From: Pseudaminobacter soli (ex Zhang et al. 2022)
GTDB taxonomy: Bacteria > Pseudomonadota > Alphaproteobacteria > Rhizobiales > Rhizobiaceae
DNA length: 64,000 nucleotides
Direction of reading: 5' to 3'
Assembly (NCBI RefSeq): GCF_014595955.1
Contig: NZ_JABVCF010000010.1
Span: 186,001-250,000 of the forward strand
The position numbers and the translations under genes were made by a program. The notes beneath the pieces are model-generated. The model was given only the letters and a program-made list of their open reading frames with translations. It made no database searches and had not been told where the DNA came from. Positions 1-8,016 of the stretch are shown here, one piece after another. Positions within the stretch are counted from its first letter, which is position 1; each line of letters opens with the position of its first letter.

Positions 1-239
1 AGGCCCGTCACCGAGTAGCCGCGCTCGCACAGCAACCGCGAGATCACGCCGGTGCCGGAGGCGAGGTCGAGCGCCTTGCGGCCGCTGCCGGGACCCAGGT
101 GCTTTTCGATGAGGGTGTGCCAGGCTCCACGCTCGTCGTCTCCGAAGATCTCGTGTCCCGGCGAAAGATCGAAGGTCTCGGCCCGCGCCGACCAGTAGTC
201 GCGGATCTCGTCCTTGATCGTCCAGTTCTGCCCTCGCAT
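1..239 (-). CDS. Class I SAM-dependent methyltransferase, N-terminal part
   Basis: Partial gene running off the left window edge; only the first 79 codons are present. The frame opens at an ATG at 239 preceded by a GGGGGAG Shine-Dalgarno-like run. A TTG at 244 opens a different, overlapping frame that I reject. SAM-binding motif I (LDLASGTG) lies at about residues 57-64, followed by a helix and GYSVTG, the usual start of the Rossmann fold in small-molecule methyltransferases. An aromatic/acidic stretch near residues 10-40 (DYWSARAETFD) precedes it, as in ubiquinone/cobalamin-type methyltransferases. The substrate cannot be told from this fragment. Confidence 0.75.
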   Translation of the reverse strand, partial: MRGQNWTIKDEIRDYWSARAETFDLSPGHEIFGDDERGAWHTLIEKHLGPGSGRKALDLASGTGVISRLLCERGYSVTG

Positions 240-681
240 CGCAAACTCCCCCAAGTTCGCCGACGCTCCTAAAAAAATATGAGTGTAATTGTCAACTAAA
301 GTTTCATTGAGCTTCGCCCTTCCAGCCTCGACATTCTGTCAGTGCCGTACTCGGAGCGCACGAAGCAGTTGTTAAAGGAGATGTTTGACGCCGATCCAGA
401 TCACAGGCGGCACCGGCTAGAGCGCGTCGCTCGATTGCCCTCGTTCGGTGTTTGTAGCCTAGGGTTTCGATCACGCTACTTTTTAGGACGGCTATGCTTG
501 AACGTCCGCTCTTGACGATTCGTCAGCATGAGGCAGGGGTAGCGAGCCGACCAATAAAAAGGGCGCACCGCGTTACTGATGCGCGGTCCGCCCGTGTTCG
601 CCCTCAGGCGACGATCGCAGTCAAGCACCGAGTTTCAGCGCTGGCGCTCTCTGCTTTGAAAAAGCTTGGCCGATTGGCTCG
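240..681. other. Intergenic region without a recognisable gene
   Basis: About 440 bp between the methyltransferase and the small gene downstream of minE. The first 60 bp next to the methyltransferase is AT-rich and probably holds its promoter. A 115-codon plus-strand frame (494-841) overlaps the small minus-strand gene, has no good ribosome binding site and has an unlikely arginine-rich composition. I see no RNA gene or repeat here. Confidence 0.5.
280..294 (-). promoter_or_regulatory. Possible RirA-type iron-responsive box (TGA-N9-TCA)
   Basis: TGAGTGTAATTGTCA fits the TGA-N9-TCA arrangement known for rhizobial IRO boxes. It sits about 41 bp before the methyltransferase start in the only AT-rich stretch of this gap. 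Such a short pattern also occurs by chance, so this is weak. Confidence 0.2.
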
Positions 682-870
682 TCAGTTCGTCCGGCCCTTC
701 TGGTCGGCCGTGGCGCTCGACGACAGGCCGGCCGCCGACTCGCAGACCTGCACGTGCTTCGCAAGCGCTTCCCTGGAGAGCATTGCACTGATCGTGCAGA
801 TGTCGCGGTCCTGGAATTTTGGCAGCCGCTGGAGTTCCTGAAGCCGCTCAAGTAGTGCGCCACGCGTCAT
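682..870 (-). CDS. Small hypothetical protein downstream of minE (62 aa)
   Basis: A short soluble protein, not recognised. It has a good Shine-Dalgarno (AAAGGAGACGAGC then ATG at 870), the best reason to accept it. Residues 1-50 are mostly helical, with LLERLQELQ near the start and several polar and acidic positions, while the tail is Ser/Ala-rich and probably disordered. Two cysteines (in DICTIS and VQVCES) are visible. It follows minE on the same strand, but a strong hairpin lies between them, so it may be transcribed apart from minCDE. No function is assigned. Confidence 0.55.
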   Translation of the reverse strand: MTRGALLERLQELQRLPKFQDRDICTISAMLSREALAKHVQVCESAAGLSSSATADQKGRTN

Positions 871-893
871 GCTCGTCTCCTTTCGTCAAGGTA

Positions 894-916
894 AAGCGGC
901 AGACGTCCTGCCGCTT
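894..916 (-). terminator. Hairpin after minE, likely intrinsic terminator
   Basis: AAGCGGCAG pairs perfectly with CTGCCGCTT across a 5-nt loop. Read on the minus strand it lies about 10 bp past the minE stop and is followed by TTTACCTT, a weak U-rich tail. It probably ends or attenuates minCDE transcription before the small downstream gene. Confidence 0.55.
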
Positions 917-926
917 GCAGGCGGCG

Positions 927-1202
927 TCAGGCCGCCTTCACATCCTTTTTCACGTCCGCGTTCAGCGGGATCTCGATATCGACTTCCAGCGTCGAGACTT
1001 TCTCGCCGCGGTCCATCTTCACGTTCACCTTGTCATTGTCGATCTGAACGTGCTTGGCGATGACCGCGAGGATCTCTTCCCGCAGCTTCGCCACAAGGTC
1101 CGAGTGCCCGACCGTCGATCTTTCGTGGGCGAGCAGCACCTGCAGGCGCTCGCGCGCCGTCGGTGCCGAGCTCTTCTTGTTGAAGAAGCTGAACAGGCTC
1201 AT
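927..1202 (-). CDS. minE: Cell division topological specificity factor MinE
   Basis: MinE binds MinD at the membrane and stimulates its ATPase, driving the Min oscillation that keeps the Z-ring at midcell. The 91-residue length is normal. The N-terminal amphipathic segment ([10 protein letters not shown]) is the membrane-targeting part, residues about 15-35 form the MinD-contact region, and the C-terminal half, with [11 protein letters not shown] near residues 68-78, is the dimerising topological-specificity domain. The start overlaps the minD stop by 4 bp, which implies translational coupling in the order minC-minD-minE. Confidence 0.97.
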   Translation of the reverse strand: MSLFSFFNKKSSAPTARERLQVLLAHERSTVGHSDLVAKLREEILAVIAKHVQIDNDKVNVKMDRGEKVSTLEVDIEIPLNADVKKDVKAA

Positions 1203-2017
1203 GCCGCCACCCTCCGACCGAAGATCTTGCTGAACAGGCCGCGCTTCTCGCCGGGGATCGTCATCGGCACCGTCTCGCCGGCGAGACGGCGGGCAGCGTC
1301 GAGATATGCGAGGGCAGGCGCGCTGGTCTTGTCTGCAAGCGTGACCGGCGCCCCGACGTTGGAGGCGCGCAGCACGTCCGTGCTCTCCGGAATGATGCCG
1401 ACCAGCGGGATCGACAGGATCTCGAGCACGTCTTCGACCTTCAGCATGTCGCCACGCTCGGCGCGGACGGCATCGTAGCGGGTGAGCAGCAGGTGCTTTT
1501 CGATCCTTTCGCCGCTCTCGGCCTTGACGGTCTTGGAATCGAGCAGGCCGATGATCCGGTCCGAATCGCGGACGGAGGAGACTTCCGGGTTGGTGACTAT
1601 GACCGCCATGTCGGCATGGCGCATGGCGAGCGTGGCGCCGCGCTCGATGCCGGCCGGGCTGTCACAGATGATCCAGTCGAAGTGGCGCTTGAGGTCGGTC
1701 ATCACCCGCTCAACGCCCTCGGGGGTCAGGGCGTCCTTGTCGCGGGTCTGGGAAGCCGGCAGCAGGAAGAGGGTATCCAGGCGCTTGTCGCGGATCAGCG
1801 CCTGCGGCAGTTTGGCGTCGCCCTGGATCACATTGACAATATCATAGACGACCCTGCGCTCGGCGCCCATGACGAGGTCGAGATTGCGCAGGCCCACGTC
1901 GAAGTCGACGACGACCGTCTTCTCGTTCCTCTGCGCCAGAGCGGCACCGAGGGCGGCAGTCGAGGTCGTCTTGCCAACGCCTCCCTTGCCTGATGTGACC
2001 ACGATTACCTTTGCCAT
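1199..2017 (-). CDS. minD: Septum site-determining ATPase MinD
   Basis: A membrane-associated ParA/MinD-family ATPase that recruits MinC and, with MinE, oscillates between the cell poles. The deviant Walker A motif GKGGVGKTT is at residues 10-18, with the two lysines typical of the family, and the switch region [10 protein letters not shown] follows at about 39-48. The C-terminus ends in a basic/hydrophobic stretch ([12 protein letters not shown]) that matches the membrane-targeting helix. The length of 272 aa is standard. It lies 32 bp after minC and overlaps minE by 4 bp. Confidence 0.98.
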   Translation of the reverse strand: MAKVIVVTSGKGGVGKTTSTAALGAALAQRNEKTVVVDFDVGLRNLDLVMGAERRVVYDIVNVIQGDAKLPQALIRDKRLDTLFLLPASQTRDKDALTPEGVERVMTDLKRHFDWIICDSPAGIERGATLAMRHADMAVIVTNPEVSSVRDSDRIIGLLDSKTVKAESGERIEKHLLLTRYDAVRAERGDMLKVEDVLEILSIPLVGIIPESTDVLRASNVGAPVTLADKTSAPALAYLDAARRLAGETVPMTIPGEKRGLFSKIFGRRVAA

Positions 2018-2049
2018 TCCGCTCTCTCCTGTCCCCGGTTCTCTCGCGC

Positions 2050-2820
2050 CTAGCTGAGGGCTTCCGCCATGATTGAATCGCCTTCCAGCCAGAACTGGAC
2101 GGCCTGTCCGCGAAGTCTTTTGTCCATGTCCTCGGCCGTCTTGTAGAGGCCGTCGATCGCCAGCAGTTCAGCCTCCAGCTTGCGGCAGAAGATGCGCGCC
2201 GAAGTGTTGCCGACGGAGCCGGCCAGGGCGCGTCCCCTGAGGGCGCCGTAGATATGGATGGACCCGCCGGCGATGACCTCCGCGCCAGATGCGACCGATC
2301 CGAGGATCGTCACGTCGCCTTCGGGGTAGATCACCGATTGGCCGGAGCGCACCGGCTCGGTGATGATGATGGAGTGCGTCGCCCGGCTCGGCTGCGGCTC
2401 TGTCACCGGCGTGAGTTGCGGCGGCTTCTCGCCGGCAGCCGGTCGCAGATCGGCCGGCGCATCGGCGGCGGCAGCTTCCTCGGGAGCGGGCGGCTCGAAG
2501 TCGGGGCCTGGCCGCCCACCCTTCATCGCCGGTGGCATGCCGGGGCCTAGCAGCGACGGACGCGCGCCCTCGATCCCCATGATCCAGACGTTCCGCTGGC
2601 CGAGTTGGGCGATCAACTCCTGCAGTTGGGCTTTGGTGATGTCCAGGTCCTCGACGTCGAGGACGACAGGACGTCCAAGGAAGAACCCAGCCGAACGCGC
2701 CGCCAGATCGTCAAGGCGGGCAAGCCAGCCCTCGATGGGCAACTCCGGCGTCAGCATCAGCGCCAGAAAGGAGCGACCCTTGAGGCGGATGGGGCGCGTA
2801 TCTGTTAGCGTCTCGGTCAT
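2050..2820 (-). CDS. minC: Septum formation inhibitor MinC
   Basis: MinC antagonises FtsZ polymerisation and is carried to the membrane by MinD. The first ~100 residues form the FtsZ-inhibiting domain. A Pro/Ala/Glu-rich linker spans about 100-150. The C-terminal beta-helical dimerisation/MinD-binding domain carries glycine-rich turns (GDVTILGSV and GGSIHIYGALRGRA). At 256 aa it is a typical rhizobial length, with the extended linker. It is the first gene of minCDE. The ATG at 2820 has no strong Shine-Dalgarno, so a slightly different start is possible. Confidence 0.96.
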   Translation of the reverse strand: MTETLTDTRPIRLKGRSFLALMLTPELPIEGWLARLDDLAARSAGFFLGRPVVLDVEDLDITKAQLQELIAQLGQRNVWIMGIEGARPSLLGPGMPPAMKGGRPGPDFEPPAPEEAAAADAPADLRPAAGEKPPQLTPVTEPQPSRATHSIIITEPVRSGQSVIYPEGDVTILGSVASGAEVIAGGSIHIYGALRGRALAGSVGNTSARIFCRKLEAELLAIDGLYKTAEDMDKRLRGQAVQFWLEGDSIMAEALS

Positions 2821-3194
2821 CTAGGTTAATTTTCTGTTTCAACGTCCAGTATGGGGATGATGGTTAACCAACGGTTAACGCCTCTTCCGGCACAGCAGTC
2901 GAAGCGCGGCCACCAGTTCCGAATCACGCAGGTTGCGGCGAAGATAGCTGAGTCGCGGCGTTTGGCGCACGACATTCGGCCGAAAACATCGAGCATTCGC
3001 GGAAGGTCGGGGTATTCCATCTCGTATCGTGGCGGCACGACGCCACGCCTTGCCGCCTCTCCGGGACAAGCGACTATCGCCGCCGGCACAACTTTGCTGT
3101 ATGGCGCGTTTCCTTTATGGGGAGCGCGCGAGCAGTTAGACGTTTCGAGCGGGGCCTTCGTCTCGAGCGGCCAAAACGGGTGTAGCCAACTGGC
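2821..3194. other. Divergent intergenic region between minC and the ABC exporter
   Basis: About 370 bp that should hold divergent promoters for minCDE and the exporter. Short open frames exist on both strands (2851-3198 plus, 2875-3069 minus), but they are arginine/serine-rich, lack ribosome binding sites and resemble nothing I know. Next to minC the DNA is AT-richer (GGTTAATTTTCTG), consistent with a promoter. Confidence 0.45.
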
Positions 3195-5072
3195 ATGAAC
3201 ATGATGAATCCGCAGGACAAGTCCCGTCGGAAGAGCAAGGCGCAGGCGCTCTTGCTGGACGGAATGGACAAGTCCGAGGCGAATCGAGACGGCACGGGGT
3301 CCCTGCTGAAGAAGGTCTTCAGCCGCTACGAATTCCTGAGGTCCGGCCTGCTGATCAGGCTGTTCAAGGAGAATTTCCGGCAACAGGCCCACCTTTACGT
3401 CGCTGCCATAGTGGCCATGCTGGTCGTCGCCGGGGCAACGGCGGCAAGCGCCTGGATCATCGCCGAGATCGTCAACGGTATGCTGGTGACGCCGGATCTC
3501 GCCTACGCCTCCCTTATCGCGGGCACGGTGGCGACAATCTTCATCGTGAAGGGCGTCGCGACCTATACGCAGACCTACTTCCTGAGCCGCGCCGGCAACC
3601 GCATCATCGCCGAGAAGCAGCGCGAGATCTTCAGGAAGATCGTCCACAGCGACATGCACTTCATCCAGACGCATGTGTCGTCGGAACTGCTCGTGCGCAT
3701 CACCCGCAGCGCGCAGGCGGCCAGGAGCGTCATCGACACCATCGTGGTCTCCTTCGTGCGGGACCTCTTCACGATCGTCGGTCTCATCGCAGTGATGTTC
3801 GTCCAGCAGCCGGTGATGTCGCTGATCGTGTTCGTGGCCGGCCCCCTCGCCTTGCTCGGCATGCGGTGGCTGCTGGCGAAGGTGCGCCGCATCATGGAAA
3901 AGGAGATCGCCTCCACGACCGACATCATAAGGCTGATCCAGGAGACCACGTCCGGCTTCCGGGTGGTGAAGGCCTATTCGCTCGAGCCGCAACTCGAGGC
4001 GACCCTGGACAGGGCGGTCGCCAATGTCGAAAGGCGCTCGAATGCGATCGCGCGGATCGAAGCCGCCACATCGCCCTTGATGGAGACCCTCGGCGGACTG
4101 GCGATCGCCGCAGTCATCGCGCTCGGAGCGGTCCTTGTTCTGGACTATGGCAACACCCCCGGCGAGCTTGCCTCGTTCCTAACCGCCTTCCTGCTCGCCT
4201 ACGAGCCTGCCAAGCGGCTGGCCCGCATGCGGGTCAGCATCGAATCCGGCATGGTCGGAGTGCGGATGCTCTTCCAGATCATCGACCATCCGGTCGCGCT
4301 CACGGAAAGGCCGGACGCCATCACCCTGCCGCACGGCCCCAACGCGATCGAATTCGACCACGTGCATTTCGCCTATCGCGACGACCAGCCGGTCCTGCGC
4401 GATCTCACGGTGCTGTTCCCCGCCGGGAAGACGACGGCGATCGTCGGTCCGTCGGGAAGCGGCAAATCCACCATCATCAACCTGATGATGCGGCTATTCG
4501 ATCCGGACTCGGGCGAGGTCAGGATCGACGGCACCGACATCCGGCGCGTGACCTTCAACTCGCTCAGGGAGCGCATCGCCTATGTCGGGCAGGACGCGTT
4601 CCTTTTCTCAGGCAGCATCCGCTACAACATCGCGGCCGGTAAGCCGGGTGCGAGCGACGCCGAGATCGAGGCCGCCGCGCGGGACGCGAACGCCCATGAG
4701 TTCATCACGGCGATGCCCCAGGGCTACGACAGCGATGTCGGCGAAAACGGCGGAAGGCTGTCAGGCGGACAGAAGCAGCGTATCGCCATTGCGCGGGCCT
4801 TCCTGAAGGACAGCCCGATCCTCATCCTGGACGAAGCGACCAGCGCGCTCGATTCCGAGGCCGAGGCCGCCATCCGCGACGCGCTGGCAAGGCTTACCGC
4901 CGCGAAGACGACCATCATCATCGCCCATCGCCTCTCGACCGTGATGGAAGCCGATAACTTCATCGTGCTGCAGAATGGCGAGATCGTCGAGCAGGGCGAT
5001 CCCAAGGTGCTCTTGAAGAACCAGGGCCTTCTGCGAAAGCTCTACGATCACCAGATCCTGCCGGACCTGTAG
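3195..5072 (+). CDS. ABC exporter, fused permease/ATPase (MsbA/LipA-like half-transporter)
   Basis: A 625-residue half-transporter expected to work as a homodimer, exporting a lipid, peptide or drug. About six membrane helices lie within residues 60-345 (for example VAAIVAMLVVAGATAASAW). The nucleotide-binding domain follows, with Walker A GPSGSGKST near 418, signature LSGGQ near 521, Walker B ILILDEAT near 540 and switch histidine IIAHR near 575. The start was set at the first ATG; a second in-frame ATG about 23 codons in is possible because neither has a strong ribosome binding site. An aminotransferase follows 12 bp downstream, so the two are probably co-transcribed. The substrate is unknown. 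Confidence 0.9.
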   Translation: MNMMNPQDKSRRKSKAQALLLDGMDKSEANRDGTGSLLKKVFSRYEFLRSGLLIRLFKENFRQQAHLYVAAIVAMLVVAGATAASAWIIAEIVNGMLVTPDLAYASLIAGTVATIFIVKGVATYTQTYFLSRAGNRIIAEKQREIFRKIVHSDMHFIQTHVSSELLVRITRSAQAARSVIDTIVVSFVRDLFTIVGLIAVMFVQQPVMSLIVFVAGPLALLGMRWLLAKVRRIMEKEIASTTDIIRLIQETTSGFRVVKAYSLEPQLEATLDRAVANVERRSNAIARIEAATSPLMETLGGLAIAAVIALGAVLVLDYGNTPGELASFLTAFLLAYEPAKRLARMRVSIESGMVGVRMLFQIIDHPVALTERPDAITLPHGPNAIEFDHVHFAYRDDQPVLRDLTVLFPAGKTTAIVGPSGSGKSTIINLMMRLFDPDSGEVRIDGTDIRRVTFNSLRERIAYVGQDAFLFSGSIRYNIAAGKPGASDAEIEAAARDANAHEFITAMPQGYDSDVGENGGRLSGGQKQRIAIARAFLKDSPILILDEATSALDSEAEAAIRDALARLTAAKTTIIIAHRLSTVMEADNFIVLQNGEIVEQGDPKVLLKNQGLLRKLYDHQILPDL

Positions 5073-5084
5073 GAGAGTTCCGCC

Positions 5085-6200
5085 ATGACGCTCCGTCCCA
5101 GACAGGCTCCGATCATCGACGCCCTCCCCGTCACTGTGCCCTTCGTCGGGCCGGAGGCGCAGGAACGGGCGCGCGGGCGGCCCTTCCGGGCCCGGATCGG
5201 GGCGAATGAAAGCAGTTTTGGGCCGGCACCTTACGTGATTGCCAGGATGCAGGAGGCCGCGCGGGACCAGTGGATGTACTGCGACCCCGAACGGTATGAA
5301 CTGAGGACGGCGATCGCGCAACATCTCAGCGTCGGCTACGAGAATGTGGTCGTCGGCGAGGGCATCGACGGGCTGCTCGGCCTTGTGGCGCGCCTCTTCG
5401 TGGCCCCCGGCGACACCGTTGTGACTTCGCTCGGGGCCTACCCGACCTTCAACTTCCATGTCGACGGGTCTGGTGGCCGGCTGCTGAAGGTGGCCTACCG
5501 CAATGACCGCGAGGATCTCGAAGGGCTGCTGGAGGCTGTCCGGCGCGAGAACGCGGTCATGGTCTATCTTTCCAATCCCGACAATCCGATGGGGACGTGG
5601 TGGGAGGCGGACGAGATCATGCGCTTCGCCGACGCACTGCCCGAGACCACCATGTTCGTCCTCGACGAGGCCTATGGCGAGACGGCGCCGGCTTCGGCGC
5701 TGCCGCGCATCGACATTGACCGACCAAATCTCATCCGGATGCGGACCTTCTCCAAGGCGTATGGCCTGGCCGGCATCCGCTGCGGTTATGCGATCGGTGA
5801 GAAAGAGAGCATCGCGGCCTTCGAGAAGGTCCGCAATCACTACGGCACGAGCCGGATGGCGCAGATCGCGGGCCTGGCGGCCCTCGCGGACCAGGCTTAC
5901 CTTGCCGAGGTGAAACGAAGAGTTGCGGCCGGCCGCCAGCGCCTCGCGGCGATCGCGCGGGATAACGGGCTATCGCCGATCGAATCGGCGACCAATTTCG
6001 TTACGATGGGCTGCGGCGGCGACGGCGCTTTGGCGCTGAAAGTCATGCAGAATCTGCTCGACCGCGACGTCTTCATCCGCAAGCCGATGGCACCGGTGCT
6101 GGACCGCTGCATCCGCGTGAGCGTCGGGCTGGACCATGAGCTCGACATTTTTGCCCAGGAATTGCCGAAGGCTGTGGCAGACGCAAGAGCGTCATCCTGA
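5085..6200 (+). CDS. PLP-dependent aminotransferase, histidinol-phosphate aminotransferase (HisC) family
   Basis: A fold-type I aminotransferase of 371 aa. The PLP lysine sits in TFSKAYGLAG near residue 224, preceded by the aspartate of VLDEAYGE and the asparagine/proline pair of YLSNPDNPMGT, and the expected substrate arginine lies near the C-terminus (CIRVSVG). The N-terminus has the GANESSFGP segment of the HisC group. It is 12 bp downstream of the exporter, with Shine-Dalgarno AGGAGAG before ATG 5085. No other his genes are present, so a true histidine-biosynthesis role is uncertain; tyrosine/phenylalanine or other amino-acid transamination is equally likely. Confidence 0.88.
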   Translation: MTLRPRQAPIIDALPVTVPFVGPEAQERARGRPFRARIGANESSFGPAPYVIARMQEAARDQWMYCDPERYELRTAIAQHLSVGYENVVVGEGIDGLLGLVARLFVAPGDTVVTSLGAYPTFNFHVDGSGGRLLKVAYRNDREDLEGLLEAVRRENAVMVYLSNPDNPMGTWWEADEIMRFADALPETTMFVLDEAYGETAPASALPRIDIDRPNLIRMRTFSKAYGLAGIRCGYAIGEKESIAAFEKVRNHYGTSRMAQIAGLAALADQAYLAEVKRRVAAGRQRLAAIARDNGLSPIESATNFVTMGCGGDGALALKVMQNLLDRDVFIRKPMAPVLDRCIRVSVGLDHELDIFAQELPKAVADARASS

Positions 6201-6274
6201 CCGCCGGTCTACCGGTTTCGCGTAGAAGTCTGGAATCCTGCCGTCGGGAAATGCGCTCAAGGCAATCGCTTGGA

Positions 6275-6307
6275 GCCGTTCCGCGAGTCCGTTTACGCTG
6301 GAACGGC
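6275..6307. repeat. Inverted repeat in the aminotransferase-fae gap
   Basis: GCCGTTCC and GGAACGGC are perfect 8-bp arms separated by 17 bp. They lie 75 bp after the aminotransferase stop and could be a weak terminator or an operator for the downstream gene. There is no T-tract. The rest of the 6201-6462 gap shows nothing else clear. Confidence 0.3.
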
Positions 6308-6431
6308 GCCAAGCACAGCGCCCCTATGCCGCAGTCGCCCGACGCGGGCTAAGTTGCTAGCCTGCCTCTCGCGCGTCGCCTGTTTCAGCATGCGCCCGGA
6401 GCACACAGCGGCGCAGGGTCAGCCGCCCTCC

Positions 6432-6447
6432 ACAAATCCCCATTTGT
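6432..6447 (+). promoter_or_regulatory. Palindrome directly before the fae-like ribosome binding site
   Basis: ACAAAT-CCCC-ATTTGT is a perfect inverted repeat ending one base before the AGGAAGG Shine-Dalgarno of the Fae homologue. It could be a repressor site or a small leader hairpin affecting translation. Function is inferred from position only. Confidence 0.35.
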
Positions 6448-6462
6448 CAGGAAGGAATTCGA

Positions 6463-7011
6463 ATGAGCAATCGTATCGTCTTGCGCACCGGTGAGGCATT
6501 GGTGGCAGGTGGCCCTCCCGGAACCGCGGCCGAGCCGGAAGTGGTTATCGGCGAACTCGACGGTCCGGTCGGTACCGCCCTTGCCACTCTGGTGGGCGAC
6601 CAGGTGGCCGGCCATACGCGCGTCTTTGCGCTTCTCAACACCGACATCATGGTGCGCCCGGTCACGTTGTGCGTGTCCAAGGTGACGGTCAAGACCACGC
6701 GCTACACCAACATTTTGATGGGCACGGTTCAGTTCGCTATCGCCAATGGCGTACTCGATGCGGTGCGCGCCGGCATCATCCCCAAGGAGAAGGCCAATGA
6801 TCTCGGCATCATCTGCTCGGTCTGGCTGGCGCCTTCGGTGATCGAGGACGACAATCTCGACCACAAGATCCTGTTCGACCTGCATCGTAAGGGCACCACC
6901 GAGGCGATCCGCAAGGCCATGACCAATGAGCCGTCGATCGACTGGCTGCTGGAGAACCAGGACAAGATCATGCACAAATACCACCAGCTCGGGCTGGACG
7001 GTAAGCTCTGA
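6463..7011 (+). CDS. Formaldehyde-activating enzyme (Fae) family protein
   Basis: Fae joins formaldehyde to tetrahydromethanopterin in C1 metabolism. The 182-residue product matches the single-domain Fae family over its whole length: GEALVAGG near residue 9, VTVKTTRYTNILMGTVQFAIANGV in the middle (read here as KVTV then GTVQFAIANGV), and the AGIIPKEKANDLGII segment. From memory of Methylobacterium Fae, the catalytic histidine in AHIDLIIG aligns with a glutamate here (EPEVVIG), so it may not be a classical Fae but resemble the paralogues of unknown role. No methanopterin biosynthesis or oxidation genes are near. Good ribosome binding site (AGGAAGG). Family assignment is confident; activity is not. 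Confidence 0.85.
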   Translation: MSNRIVLRTGEALVAGGPPGTAAEPEVVIGELDGPVGTALATLVGDQVAGHTRVFALLNTDIMVRPVTLCVSKVTVKTTRYTNILMGTVQFAIANGVLDAVRAGIIPKEKANDLGIICSVWLAPSVIEDDNLDHKILFDLHRKGTTEAIRKAMTNEPSIDWLLENQDKIMHKYHQLGLDGKL

Positions 7012-7034
7012 CGCAGCCTTTCGGCTGATGGTCG

Positions 7035-7065
7035 ACGATCGCGGCGCTGTCGGCGTCGCGATCGT
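7035..7065 (+). terminator. Stem-loop after the fae-like gene
   Basis: ACGATCGCG pairs with CGCGATCGT across 13 nt, starting 23 bp past the stop. The stem is strong but no T-run follows, so termination is only probable. Confidence 0.4.
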
Positions 7066-7204
7066 TGCGGCAAAAGCACATCGATTTTGGACGAGGTACG
7101 TCAAAGGAATAATTCCCAAAATCATACCCTAAATGTGGACTGGCCATTGGAGCTTCTCGGCCAGTATTCTTCTCGTGGGACAGCATCCAAGAGGGAGGGG
7201 TGAA

Positions 7205-7510
7205 ATGAAGTGTCTGGGAATGCTTCCATTGTCGCTTCTTCTCGCCGCGCCTGCGGGCGCGATGGATCGTCACAACATCGACGACATGTCCTGCCTTCAG
7301 ATTGGCGCGGCACTCGACAAGGAGAGTCCGGCCCTCCTTGTCCACCAGTCCAGGAACGTGCCCGGGATGATGCTCTTCAGCACCTATGTCGGCAGCAGGC
7401 AGGACTGTCGCGGCGGACAGTCTCCGGTGCGGCGAAGCGTCCGGGCCAAGGACGGCCCTTGCCGGGTCTACCAGTGCGTGACGCCGAGCCGCTCCTGGAT
7501 GCAGCCCTGA
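7205..7510 (+). CDS. Small secreted hypothetical protein (101 aa)
   Basis: The ATG at 7205 follows a purine-rich GGGAGGGGTGAA. The N-terminus is a clean Sec signal peptide (MKCLGMLPLSLLLAAPAGA), so the mature protein of about 82 residues is probably periplasmic. It has four cysteines after the signal (MSCLQ, QDCRG, GPCRV, YQCVT), suggesting two disulfides. I do not recognise a family. It stands alone between the fae-like gene and the convergent VOC gene. Confidence 0.65.
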   Translation: MKCLGMLPLSLLLAAPAGAMDRHNIDDMSCLQIGAALDKESPALLVHQSRNVPGMMLFSTYVGSRQDCRGGQSPVRRSVRAKDGPCRVYQCVTPSRSWMQP

Positions 7511-7519
7511 CCAAGCGGC

Positions 7520-7912
7520 TCAATCCGCCGGGCCGACGATGCCCCAGGCGATGCCGAAGCGGTCGCGAAGCTGGCCGTATAGATCGCCCCAGAATGCGAC
7601 TTCGAGCGGCATCACCACGTCTAGTCCCGCGGCGGCCGCCCTGTCCCACCAGACGCGCGTCTCCGAGGAAACGATGTGCAGGGTAACACCCTGGACAGGC
7701 ATGGAGCCCATCCCGTGTTCCGGGAAAGGATCGTTGAGCATCAGCGCCCCGCCATTGATCTCCAGATGGAGGTGGATCAGCCGGCCATCAGGCACCGCCT
7801 TTCGGTCGATCTCCTTGGCGGCGAAGGCCTTCTTGTAGAGCTCTCCCGCCTAGTGGGCATTGTCCACCTGGACATAGGCGATGACGCCCGAAAGATTTGG
7901 CTTGTCTGTCAT
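7520..7912 (-). pseudogene. VOC/PhnB-like glyoxalase-fold gene interrupted by an in-frame TAG
   Basis: Read from the ATG at 7912, the frame gives MTDKPNLSGVIAYVQVDNAH, then TAG (7850-7852), then AGELYKKAFAAKEID and on without another stop to 7520. Both sides belong to one PhnB-type VOC protein of 131 codons; LNDPFPEHG, IVSSETRVWW and FWGDLYGQLRDRFG are typical. A single base change (for example AAG to TAG, since lysine is common there) explains it. A GTG at 7795 could give only a 91-residue C-terminal piece. It lies about 100 bp after the sigma factor gene, and VOC genes often travel with ECF/DGPF pairs. A sequencing error cannot be excluded. Confidence 0.75.
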
Positions 7913-8016
7913 AGCGCTCTCCCAACTGCGGCGCGTGGTGCGCCATTATGAGTGGCTGTTGCAGTCTGCAAGGACGCGGCTGGACCCGCCCTCCCGACAT
8001 CGGCTCGCGATTTCTG

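Noticed and set aside
494-841. A 115-codon plus-strand frame near minE
   Set aside because: No Shine-Dalgarno and no family match; the opposite-strand 62-codon gene has a strong ribosome binding site.
2826-3992. A 388-codon minus-strand frame covering the minC-exporter gap
   Set aside because: Most of it is antisense to the exporter, and the part in the gap has no ribosome binding site or domain.
5085-6200. Naming the aminotransferase hisC
   Set aside because: The fold fits, but no other histidine genes are close, and many HisC-like enzymes have other substrates.
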